DNA of 64,000 bases from Ryuthela nishihirai (lineage: Eukaryota; Arthropoda; Arachnida; Araneae; Heptathelidae), in NCBI GenBank assembly GCA_038380435.1, contig JAWZYU010000129.1:532001-596000 (forward strand), in the 5' to 3' direction. The notes beneath the pieces were generated by a model. It worked only from the letters and a program-made list of their open reading frames with translations. It made no database searches and was not told the DNA's origin. Shown here piece after piece: positions 35,303 through 44,705 of this stretch; the first letter of the stretch is position 1; each line of letters starts with the position of its first letter. A program made the position numbers and the translations under genes.

Positions 35303-35845
35303 CCGCCTAGTACGTTAATAAATCCAGTCACAAATCCACTCCAGCCATCATGATCCACCTCTTCAATAGTCTTCCAGCAGCAATAAGACCCCAGCAAATG
35401 TCCAGCAGTAGGCAGCTACAACCAGTGATCCCTCCAAAAGTCGGCTCCTCTGCTCCAATAACTCCCGTCAAACAGCAGCAAGGCGGATCAGTGGCTCCCT
35501 CAACTCTCTCAACGGCAGGCAGGCAGCAGTTCAACTCCTAGGACGACAAGCAGAAGGCAGGCAAGCAGCTCCCTCCTCAACGACTCTAAGCAGGCCAGCG
35601 AGCACCTCCTACAGCAACAGGCAGAAGGCAAGATAGCAGCTCCCTCATCAGATCTCCAAACGGACAGGTAGGCAGGCCATCAACAGATCATCACACCCAG
35701 GACGGCTCCAAAAATCCTCCACAGCAAGCAAGCAAACAGCATCTTCCGAAGACAGGCAGTAGGTGATCGCCTCCCGGCCCTTGGTCATCAGCTTCCAACT
35801 GCAGGTAATTCTCTAAAAACTGCAAAGGGGTAAGAAAGAAATAAA
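35303..35845 (-). other. Leader between U2-like sequence and zinc-finger ORF, with degenerate ~72 bp repeats
   Basis: On the minus strand it starts right after the second U2 piece with a pyrimidine tract ending TTTGCAG, which resembles a 3' splice site. It then repeats variants of gagggagctgct..tgccttctgc (around 35665-35530). Internal leader repeats of this sort occur in retroelement 5' UTRs. The small ORFs through it (35328-35541, both strands) are artefacts of the CTG-rich repeats. Confidence 0.4.
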
Positions 35846-36013
35846 ATTAAGCTGATAAGAACAGATTTCAAAATTCTTTATTAGCCAAATAGTGGGTAGA
35901 ATACAAAATGGTTTTTTGACATAGCCAGTAGAAGTACATTAACATAATAGAAGGGGCAAGTACAACAAAAATCTTATTACACTTTGATCTTAGCCAAAAG
36001 GCCGAGAAGCGAT
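35846..36013 (-). pseudogene. U2 snRNA-like sequence, interrupted and 3'-truncated
   Basis: 36013-35978 (minus) equals U2 nucleotides 1-36: it begins ATCGCTTCTCGGCCTTTT and runs to AAAGTGTA. Then 111 bp of foreign sequence follow, and U2 resumes at 35866-35846 with ATCTGTTCTTATCAGCTTAA and one further T (nucleotides ~39-59). The break falls inside GTAGTA, the part that pairs with the intron branch site, so no working U2 can be made. Stem I is complete; the Sm site and 3' stem-loops are absent because the sequence changes again after position ~59. The left-hand flank (36014 on) is GC-richer and not a known repeat. Confidence 0.85.
35867..35977 (-). mobile_element. 111 bp insertion in the U2-like sequence
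   Basis: Replaces the native GT of GTGTA-GT-ATCTG. On the minus strand it runs from ATAAGATTTTTG to AAAGAATTTTGAA and contains AATAAAG close to its end, as a 5'-truncated retroelement 3' end might. It has no GT-AG borders, so it is not an ordinary intron. I found no other copy in this window. Confidence 0.6.
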
Positions 36014-36381
36014 AAACAATATTCTTCTTCGATTATTAATAATTTTCATAATCAGAAATTCATACACGGTAATTCTCGCGTAAGAATCCAAAAGTCAGTA
36101 GGCGAAGTCGCGGTAAAGTTGTTAGCGTGTGCGTTAAATCAGTCTGTTCTCCTGAACGGTTAGTCGACTTTATCCGACACAGAGAGCGACATATATTTTA
36201 AGCCTCCGAACAACACGGGCCCGGCTGTCCGTCCGTTCGTCCGTCCAATAGCATCACTGATCACCGCACCTATCGAGCCGACAAATGGTGCCATCTATGG
36301 GTAGAGCGAAGGGACTAAGCGCATATGTAGATTGGGAGGTTGTAGGCCGTAAGGAGCAATTAGACTTTCCTGCTTCACCAT
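36014..36381. other. 5' flank of the U2-like sequence, GC-richer
   Basis: Contains a gtccgtccgttcgtccgtcc run (36226-36245) and no repeat family seen elsewhere in the window. If this is a genuine U2 locus, the snRNA promoter element should lie around 36055-36080 on the minus strand; I cannot identify it with confidence. Confidence 0.4.
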
Positions 36382-36540
36382 ATATTCACCATATTTTTTC
36401 GGAGAAAATAAAGGACAAATCACAAATTGTTTCATAATGAAAAAAACAACAGTTTGCATTTATTATAAAATATAAGCATATAATAGCATTTTAAGCAATC
36501 ATAATTTGGATATTTTTCACAAGAATTAACTTTTCTTAAC
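36382..36540 (+). repeat. Dispersed repeat J, copy 2
   Basis: Same order of phrases as 24345-24550 with the ~25 bp shorter centre. 36541-36885 after it is AT-rich with nothing recognised. Confidence 0.7.
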
Positions 36541-36885
36541 CCTTTCAAGTGTCTAGCCTGAAAAACAGGTTAACATCCAGAGGCCAAATTTAACTTTAGA
36601 ACTTTTTTGCCAAATAATTAGTGAAAGGAATTATGGCATGTTATATGCCAAATTAATCAACATTTAAATCTGGATTTTTTCAAAATCAAATATTTAACAA
36701 AAAAGACCATATTTTTCATTTTAATAGGAGTTTTTTAGTCATGTAGTAAAAAAATGCATCTTGCAACACAAATAAAAATTTATAAAAAAAAAAGAACTAA
36801 TAGAAATGATTTCTAAATAAAAAAAAAATTCTTGTTTAAAGAAAACATTTCTTTCATTCTTTCCACCTTTAAAAGAAAAATACAG

Positions 36886-37090
36886 TGCATATGAAAATCT
36901 TTAAGTATTCATTTGATTTTTATTAATTTAAACACATTTTTAATTATATAAATGTTACTTATCTCGTATAAAAGTGTAAGTTAAAATAGAGTGGCGGCAT
37001 GAGAAATAACTGAACTCCTAAAATTAGTGTTGCCTGCCTGTAAATTACGGGTTAATAGTAAAGTAGCAAAAACACCGAGATGACGTTTAT
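36886..37090 (-). repeat. Family E fragment (flank part)
   Basis: Shares ttatctcgtataaaagtg, gtaagttaaaatagagtgg and aaaacaccgagatgacg with the E copies at 39823-40343, 42691-43000 and 48905-49140. It stops abruptly at gatgacg, where (TTTA)n begins, so the core is missing. Confidence 0.75.
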
Positions 37091-37374
37091 TTATTTATTA
37101 TTACATTGAAGTTTTAAAAAATATATATATATATATAACTTTTATATATTTATTTTTTTAAAACCAAACTGGTGGGTTTTATTTTGAAAAAAAAAAAATT
37201 AGTTCTTACACTGAAAATCTTCCTTAGTATTTCCATAATAGTTAATATCAAAAATTATCAGCACAAGTTTTTTTTAGGTCTCCTTAAAGTCATTACATGC
37301 ACATAGCAATAAAAACAACACTGAGGAGAAAGGAAACAAATTGTAAATCCGTGCCTAGCATAATACATATGCAG

Positions 37375-37485
37375 GGACGGGGGTGGCTTAGTCGGTAGCG
37401 AGCCAGGCTCGTAATCTGTAGTTCCCAGGTTCGAGTCCCAGCTGGGTCAGCGTTGAGATTTATCTCCGCAAAAATTCGAGGAGTC
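37375..37485 (+). mobile_element. SINE-B head only
   Basis: A clear tRNA-like head (ggcttagtcggtagcgagcc, box B ggttcgagtcccagctggg) and the first body bases (atttatctccgcaaa), then the family ends abruptly where the duplicated segment 37478-38440 starts. Confidence 0.9.
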
Positions 37486-38445
37486 ATTTCAAACCCTAAA
37501 CATTTAACCTCTAATGATTATTTTATTTCCCAATCCAAAGTGGCTTAACGTGTTAGGAAAAAGAGTGAAAATATCTTCATAAATATAATAAAGGAATAAA
37601 AAAACACCCCCTCAAGCAGCTGCTTGCAACAGCGATCTGACAGGAGACTGTCAGTTTCTCCGCCATAGTCGAAGGTCTGTGAGGATGGTGACCCCTTTGA
37701 TCACTTTAATACGCCACAGAGAAGATATGCGTTTGGTTGGGTTGTTTTATCTCTGACCGGTAGTTATTCGCACACAAGGGGCTAAATGGCGACGTCATAA
37801 AGAACCAGAGGGATCAGTTTAGGTTGCGGGAAGGTGACCGAATGGAACAGCTGTTATGAGACAGATGAAAAAATGGAAGATTGGTTCTAGACGTGAAAAA
37901 AAAATACCCCCTCAAACAGCTGCTTGCCACAGAGATCTGACAGGAAGCTGTCAGTTTATATGCCATAATAGAAGGTCTGTGAGGATGGCAGGACCTCAGC
38001 AGAAAAACGACACATACATCCATGTCTTACCCGGGACTCGAACCCAGGTACCTTAGACGTGAAAACCGAATACAAATGAGTTGTTTTCAAACAAGTGATA
38101 TCAAAATCTTGAAGTCTTTATTTCATTTTGATTAATTTTAAGACATTTTTAATTTCATACTCTTAAAAGTTTTCAAATTAAAACCTACCGGTTTGGTTTT
38201 AAAGAAAATAAATATATAAAGAATTCTTAAATAATTTTTCTTTTTACCTTTGTCGTGTTTTTTAACTCTGTAGTTCCCAGGTTCGAGTCCCAGCTGGGTC
38301 AGCGTGAGATTTATCTCCGCAAAATTCTCCGCCGTACTCACGGTCAGTAGGGGACACCGGTGGGCTTGGAAACACCGCCGTCCTTCGGATGGAGCGTTAA
38401 GCCTTGGCCCCGTGTGTGGGAGAGCCATACCCTGTGCACGTGCGC
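37478..38445. repeat. Composite duplicated segment, copy 1 (partner 52846-53830)
   Basis: Both copies carry the same order: gaggagtcatttca, an AT-rich 120 bp, a 3'-half SINE-A on the minus strand (37600-37690), a variant SINE-B tail beginning gcgtttggttgggttg (37731-37866, minus), a second minus-strand SINE-A (37897-38055), an E-like piece (38160-38240) and a plus-strand SINE-B (38265-38445). In copy 1 that last SINE-B has lost most of its head. The shared junctions show one mosaic was duplicated or is itself a dispersed family. Confidence 0.8.
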
Positions 38446-38466
38446 CATAATAATAAGAAATTGGAG

Positions 38467-40343
38467 AAAACACAGAGATGACGTCAGCAACGCGGTTCCG
38501 GTTACTTCCCAACATAATTTCTATAATGTGAACAGGAAAAGCATTTTCAGTGTCTCGTGAAAGCCATAGAACAAAACTATATTGTGAAATAACAGTTTAT
38601 TATTCAGTTCAATACATTTTCCAAAACATATTTTCTCCTGAGGTCACTCACAATACCTATCTGATGGACGAAATAAAAGGTGACATTGGCATAATACCTT
38701 AGTAGCAAAATATCTTATTCGATATCATACGCATTAGATATCTCTCACACCTGTACGACCTACGTGTAATATCGAATATAAAAACGTTGGTTGCCGTAAT
38801 ATATAAATCACGAACGCTGGAATATTTAACACGCAAAAAAAAATACATTAAACGCAAAGTTGACATGAAACCTCAAATCTCGTTCCGATTTCAGTTTTAC
38901 TCTTAATAATTAGTGTATTGCACCTGATAATTATTTTCCATCTTGGCATTTGTAAAATTATCTTATCGTTCTTAACCCTAGAAACGCAAATAACGTAGTT
39001 CATTTCCATAGCTACAATTAATGGGAACCCTATTTCGTGTCAACACAACTATTTCGTACTCAATTCCTATTTATAGAAATATAATTGCAATTCTTTATTT
39101 CATCTCTCAATAAATAAGTTTTACCCCACCATTCACTATAGAACGAAATATTTATTCACCATAATCATAATTTTTAAACACTGCAAACGTTCGGAAAAAG
39201 GGTTAAGGTGCGATGCCAACCCATTCCTATTTTTCTATCTTATTACACCACGACGTGCACATAAGTGTTAATTTTCATTTCTGGGCCAAAATAATAATAT
39301 TAATCTTGAGATTACTCGCAAAAACCAATTTTTTTAACGAAAATGACTTTTCAAAAACCGGAATTTCCAAAGCTTTAACCGTTGGTAAACGCACGTAAAG
39401 CCCTTCCACATCGCAGTACATCACTAAAATCTCACCCAAAGTATATAAAACAAAATAATGGTTACTTCCTCCGTGGATCATACGAGGGCGAGAAAAAAAA
39501 AATCCAGTGGAACTACTCAAAAAAGCTTGCAATGCGAAACTCAAAGTATGCAACTTCCAACTTTTATTACGGCTTCACAATGTTTCGTCTATACTTCTCC
39601 GAAACTTTATATAACCATTTTTCTTCTCTGTAGGTAGAAAAATAAAAATGCATCTTACGTATCTGAGATGATCGAAACATAATATAAAAATATACCTTAA
39701 ATAGGAACATTGTTACGATTAAAAAAAGCATTTTTAAAACTTCAACGTGCCTGTAATATATATTATGCAAAATCTACTGGCAACACAACGAAACAGTACT
39801 CCTGACGTCATCTCTGTGTTTTTGCTACTTTATTATTAACCAGTATTCACAAGCAGCACTTACTTTACGAGTTCACTTATTTCTCATGCCGTCACTCTAT
39901 TTTAACTTACATTTTTATACGAGATAAGTAATAATAATAAAAATACTTCCTCAAGCAGCTGTTTGCCACATAGGTCTGACAGGAGCCTGTCAGTTTATAT
40001 GCCATAGTAGAAGGTCTGAGAGGATGGCAGGACCTCAGCAGAAAAACAACACATACAACCATGCCTTATCCGGGGCTCGAACCCAGGTCCCTTAGATCAG
40101 TAGCCAAGCGCGCTAACCACTCGGCCATGGGACGGCTATAAGTAACATTTATATAATTAAAAATGTATTTAAATTAATAAAATCAAATGAATATTTAAAG
40201 ATTTTCATATCTATTTTTTCATATGCACTGTATTTTTTTTTAAAGGTTTATTTTTTACACGGTTTTCTCGGGAATTGGGTGCATTGAATTAGTTTATTCC
40301 TATTGTTTATAAAGAAGGATTTGTTTTTTTTTTTTTAATTTGA
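38467..40343 (+). mobile_element. Family E, copy 1, with 21 bp inverted ends around the core
   Basis: The core 38467-39822 begins and ends with exact 21 bp inverted copies that contain acacagagatgacgtca. The flank 39823-40343 (tattattaacc ... aagaaggat) is also shared by other copies (42691-43000, 48905-49140, 63340-63544), so the repeated unit is longer than the inverted-end core. A SINE-A sits in the flank at 39933-40137. No transposase ORF. A non-autonomous DNA transposon is the simplest reading, but no target duplication was found. Confidence 0.6.
39925..40145 (-). mobile_element. SINE-A, full length, 8 bp target-site duplication
   Basis: The insert 39933-40137 (205 bp) is flanked by ataagtaa at 39925-39932 and 40138-40145. 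Other E copies (36951, 42867, 49000) read across this point without it. The head has box A (ggccgagtggttagcg) and box B (ggttcgagcccc); the tail ends in A/T-rich TTATTATT. Confidence 0.95.
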
Positions 40344-40545
40344 GTCGTTAGCGCGCTTGGCTACTGATCTAAGACACCTGGGTTCGAGTCCCGGGTATGG
40401 CATGGCTGTTTTGTGTCGTTTTTCTGCTGAGGGCGTGCCATCCTCTCAGACCATCTACTGTGGCATATAAACTGACAGGCTCCTGTCACACCTCTGTGGT
40501 AAGCAGCTGCTTGAGGGGGTATTTATTTATTTATTTATTTATTAT
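40344..40545 (+). mobile_element. SINE-A at the edge of family E
   Basis: Complete from gagtcgttagcgcgcttgg to (ATTT)n. The same E/SINE-A junction is present at 42690 (inverted) and 63545, so this SINE is part of what was copied. Its box A start is cut: gagtcgttagc replaces ggccgagtggttagc. Confidence 0.9.
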
Positions 40546-40764
40546 TAAATGTTGAGAAACATCCTGAAACAATTTTTAGAGAATATAATAGCAGGAATAC
40601 GCTGTGATGCATACGAATAAACCTCTTTGTAAGCTGGATGCTTTTAAATATAAACGGAATCGATTTTAATATCTGAGTGGAATTGTATAGAATAAAATGC
40701 ATATGATATGAGATAGAGCTCAGAGTTGGTAGTTTTACATGTCATCGGCAATATTTTTTGTAGG

Positions 40765-41025
40765 CAATGGGAAACGGCCAGGTCACGAGGACCCCGAAGG
40801 CTCAGAGAAGGTTGGGGGAGGAGCCTCACTGGAACAGCTGTTGGGAGACAGATGACTTATTTGCAGAATGACTGCAGACTAAACTTGTCTGCAGAAATGA
40901 CTCCTAAGTATCGTTTCGAAGACTCCCGGAAAGATCTTAATAACACAAATAACCATATCTAAATAATGGAACAGCTGTTATGAGACAGATGGTAACCTAC
41001 CATCCAGCGTTTTATTTAACCTGCA
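40765..41025 (-). mobile_element. SINE-B tail fragments and an inverted end of family G
   Basis: 40765-40853 and 40968-41030 are SINE-B tail pieces (ggaacagctgttgggagac and its variant with ttatgagac). Between them, 40859-40965 is the reverse complement of the right end of family G (47345-47450: ccgggagtcttcgaaa). Confidence 0.8.
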
Positions 41026-41806
41026 CGGGTATGATACATACAGAATTTCTACACTATTTTATTGTAATTTACATCAGTTTTTATTCTAACAATATTAAGA
41101 TTTTAAGACATATTGGTATTTTTTGTCTTCTACTATTGACTTTGGTAACTTTACTCTTATGACGTCATATCTTTGAACTTTATGTATATATAATAGAGCA
41201 GTGGTTCTCAAAACCTTTTAGGCCTCACGTACCTTCTGGAAAAGTGTATGTTACTGGCGTACCCCCTGTATAGATACAGAAAACTATAGTTATAAGAATG
41301 GGAATAAAATAAAACGTATATATATACACACACACATTCTTTATTGTAAAATTTTCGATCAAAATATTATCAGATTTATTCCGGATATCGGAGCAATCTT
41401 CCGATGTCTGTCGTTTTTTATAAAGTTCGGTAATATATGGTCAGTGACTTAGTTGTTTATACGAAAGTTGTTAAAGCTAAAACTAATTCGTGACGGAAAT
41501 GCAAATTACGAAACAAAAGGCGTATCCGGTTTAACGATTCGAAAAGCATTGTTGTGTCATCGATTCTTTACCATAGAAGCTGTTTTATTCGATTCTTTTT
41601 CATCGTGAAAGGTTATTTATTTTTTTAAAAGTCTTATCGTATGATGACAAGGAACTGTTTTAGGTGCATTGTAACAGTTACTAGTGAATATAGAACTTAG
41701 GTTTTCAACTGAAATATATTTCATTGGTTAGATGTCGTTATTTGTGTTATTAAGAGCTTTCCGGGAGTCTCCGAAACGACACAGAGCAGTCATTTCTGCA
41801 CGTAAG
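41026..41806 (+). repeat. Family G, copy 1, with hAT-like terminus
   Basis: Matches 46705-47440 in the same orientation over the whole stretch. cagtggttctcaaaacc at 41204 resembles hAT terminal inverted repeats and is followed by cctcacgtacc. The right end is ccgggagtctccgaaacgac. No inverted partner of the hAT-like end is seen and there is no transposase. Confidence 0.65.
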
Positions 41807-41987
41807 TTGCAGGTTTTGTAACCAAAACTAAAACTCCTTTATTTATTTACTAAAAATGGAATGGAACCCGGCGACCGACGCAGAATGAATTTGGCTAATA
41901 TTCTAGGAGTACAGCGCTTGGGGGAAAAAAAATTGCCAACTGCACACGGTATTCCCAGGTGGTCACCCTCCCAAGTACTGACCGCGA
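41802..41987 (-). mobile_element. SINE-5S, copy 2, 5'-truncated
   Basis: The last ~55 nt of a 5S rRNA-like sequence (41934-41987 on the minus strand, ggtgaccacctgggaa readable) is joined to the same unique tail as copy 1: cggtcgccgggttccattcc, then (AAAT)n and a gttgcaggttttg-type end. The 5S part stops at ccgcga, where the SINE-B array begins. Confidence 0.8.
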
Positions 41988-42455
41988 GGGGACACACTGG
42001 ACAGCTGTTGGAGACAAATGGCAGACCACTCAAGGTCATCCAGCGTGTTCTTTAAAGTGGGGAAGTTTTACCTCTAAACGGCACTTTTTTTGCATGCAGT
42101 GAGCTGAATGGTCAGGTCACAAGGACCCTGAAGGCTCAGAGAAAGGGGACACACTGGACAGCTGTAGGAGACAAATGGCAGACTCCACTCAAGGCCGTCC
42201 AACGTGTTCTTTAACGTTGGGTAGTTTTACCTCTAAACAGCACTTTTTTTGTATGCAATGAGCTGAATGGCCAGGCCACAGGGATCCTGAAGACTCAGGG
42301 AAAGGGGACACACTGCACAGCTGTAGGAGACAAATGGCAGACTCCAGTTAAGGTCATCCAGCGTGTTCTTTAACGTTGGGTAGTTTTACCTGTAAACGGC
42401 ACTTTTTTTGCATGCAAGAGCTGAATGGCCAGGTCACAAGGACCTTGAATGGCCA
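41988..42455 (-). repeat. Tandem array of SINE-B tail, three units of 157-159 bp
   Basis: Units start at 41988, 42145 and 42304, each with ggggacacactgg. (the last with a C). Each holds SINE-B tail landmarks (acagctgt.ggagac, ccagcgtgttctttaa, ggcacttttttt). The join ttctttaacg-ttgggtag marks the unit boundary in sequence terms. This is an array of a SINE piece, not three separate insertions. Confidence 0.9.
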
Positions 42456-42480
42456 GGTCACAGGATGTTTCTCAACATTT

Positions 42481-42690
42481 AATAATAAATAAATAAATAA
42501 ATACCCCCTCAAGCAGCTGCATACCACAGAGGTGTGACAGGAGCCTGTCAGTTTATATGCCGCAGTAGAAGGTCTGAGAGGATGGCACGCCCTCAGTAGA
42601 AAAACGACACAAAACAGCCATGCCGTACCCGGGACTCGAACCCAGGTGTCTTAGATCAGTAGCCAAGCGCGCTAACGACTCAAATTAAAA
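42481..42690 (-). mobile_element. SINE-A at the edge of family E, inverted partner
   Basis: Reverse-complement partner of 40344-40545, sharing the same junctions on both sides (cgactcaaatt on one, caacatttaataat on the other). Confidence 0.9.
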
Positions 42691-43490
42691 AAAAAAAAAA
42701 TCCTTCTTAATAAACAATAGGAATAATCTAATTCAATGCACCCAATTCCCGAGAAAACCGTGTAAAAAAATAAACCTTTAAAAAAAAATTCCAGTGCATA
42801 TGAAAAAATAGATATGAAAATCTTTAAATTAATAAAAAACAAATGAATAGTTAAACACATTTTTAATTACATAAATGTTAGTTATCTCGTATAAAAGTGT
42901 AAGTTAAAATAGAGTGGCAGCATGAGAAATAAGTGAACTGCTAAAATTAGTGCTGCCTGTGAATACGGGTTTAATAATAAAGTAGCAAAAACACCGAGAT
43001 GACGTCAGGAGTACTGTTTCGTTGTGTTGCCAGTAGATTTTGCATAATATATTACAGGCTCGTTGAAGTTTTAAAAATGCTTTTTTTAATCGTAACAATG
43101 TTCCTATTTAAGGTATATTTTTATATTATGTTTCGATCATCTCAGATACGTAAGATGCATTTTTATTTTTCTACAGAGAAGAAAAATGGTTATATAAAGT
43201 TTCGGAGAAGTATAGACGAAACATTGTGAAGCCGTAGTACAAGTTGGAAGTTGCATACTTTGAGTTTCGCATTGCAAGCTTTTTTGAGTTGTTCCACTGG
43301 ATTTTTTTTTCTCACCCTCGTACGATACACGGAGGAAGTAACCATTCTTTTGTTTTCTATATTTTGGGTGAGGTTTTAGTGATGTACTGCGATGTGGAAG
43401 GGCTTTACGTAGGCAGCAACCATTTATACGTTTACGTTGAACCGTTAAAGCTTTGAAAATTCCATTTTTTTAAAAGTCATTTTCGCTAAA
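42691..43490 (-). mobile_element. Family E, copy 2 (inverted to copy 1), core truncated
   Basis: Runs from the flank (ccttcttaataaacaatagg) through acaccgagatgacgtca near 42990 into the right half of the core, to ttgcgagatttgaag at ~43505. The half of the core beyond that is missing. Together with 39213-40570 it forms arms of a large inverted repeat. Confidence 0.8.
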
Positions 43491-43603
43491 AAATTTGGTT
43501 TTTGCGAGATTTGAAGCTGGAAATTACATACCATTGCACTGTTTCGTTTGAGCTCAAATAACTACGTTTTATTAATTTAATTATAAAACTTTACAGGTTT
43601 TAC

Positions 43604-43790
43604 TAACAATTGTGACACCGTGGAGACACCCAATTTATTGAAATTAAATCATCACGGACATGATACGTTTTATAGGATAAGGTCTGCCGCATTACTAAAT
43701 ACAATCTCAAAACATATGCGGTCAGAAGGAGTAAAGATGGAAGAAGCAATGGTCAAGTCGTTAGGTGTCCATGCTGCGAATATGAAATTT
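43604..43790 (+). CDS. Possible short coding exon, unidentified
   Basis: After an acceptor-like T-rich tract and tttacag at ~43592-43598, one frame is open for ~62 codons to a TGA at 43788: FTNNCDTVETPNLLKLN, then HHGHDTFYR, SKHMRSEGVKMEEAM and KSLGVHAANMKF. Its mixed, non-simple amino-acid use is better than that of most chance frames here. It has no ATG, no family recognised and no partner exon found, so it may be a fragment of a decayed gene. Confidence 0.25.
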
Positions 43791-43974
43791 TGAGGATTGA
43801 GTCACACTTCGGTCAACGTTAAGATTTAATCCCGTTGTTCTGCGAATGAATAAGGAAACACCAATAGGTTTGCAAAGTCGCTGTGAAGTTAACTCATGGT
43901 TGACCTATGCAGGAAATAAATGCTCCCCCTCCCCCTCACAAAAAATAAAAAAAAATTATTTCTTATTCTACATG

Positions 43975-44705
43975 CGGCCCAGTTTATGTTAAATCTTAGG
44001 AACGTGAGGCCCGAACGCAACAAGATCCATGTCACATGAAAACTCGTTAAGTAGGTAATGCTGCTGTCCATAAAACTAAAAACCTTCGTTTACTTTCCCC
44101 TCAAAATTGAAGAAATTTACTAGTCAGTACATGTTCTGACAGCAAAGAATTACGAATTTCATATGAAATGGAAGCTCGTAGGAGGATCCGTGTGTGGGAA
44201 ACATCCATACCCTGTACATGTTAAACACGCTGTATGCCCTTGATTGGGCTTAGTAGGTAGCGCACCAGGCTTGTAATCTGCAGTTCCCAGGTTCGAGTCC
44301 CAGCTGGGTCAGCGTTGACACATATCTGTGCACAACTGTCCGCTACTGCCCCGATGGGCTTGGAAAGGCCGTCGTCCGTCAGATGGGACGTTAAGCCGTG
44401 GCTCCGTGTCTGGGAGAACCATACCCTGTGCAAGTTAAAGACACTGGATGGTCTTGACGGGAGGCTACCATCTGTCTCCCAACAGGTGTTTCAGTGGGTC
44501 CCCTCCCCCCCAACCTTCGAGGTCCTTGAGACCTGGCCATTTAGCCCATGGTGTGAAAAATAATGCCGCTCACGGGTAAAACAACCGAACCCTTGAGAGG
44601 CGGAAAAGCTGGAATTGGCATTTCGAACGTGTCGAGTGTTACCAGTAAACTCTTACGATGGTCTTAAATTCGTACCTTACATATATAGTTTTTGTTCGAG
44701 ATACG
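43975..44705 (+). repeat. Dispersed repeat K, copy 2, split by a SINE-B
   Basis: 43975-44243 and 44597-44705 together match 245-615 (cttaggaac.tga, ccatgtcacatgaaaactcg, ttggcatttcgaacgtgtcg). The 346 bp between them is the SINE-B at 44244-44589. Confidence 0.85.
44237..44596 (+). mobile_element. SINE-B inserted in repeat K, with 7 bp target-site duplication
   Basis: The insert 44244-44589 is flanked by cccttga at 44237-44243 and 44590-44596. Copy 1 of K reads across the site without it. The head is tRNA-like (ttagtaggtagcgcacc, ggttcgagtcccagc); the tail ends gtaaaacaaccg. Confidence 0.95.

Noticed and set aside
35867..35977. Spliceosomal intron in the U2 gene
   Set aside because: The borders are not GT-AG or AT-AC, and the U2 sequence is also broken again at nucleotide ~59.
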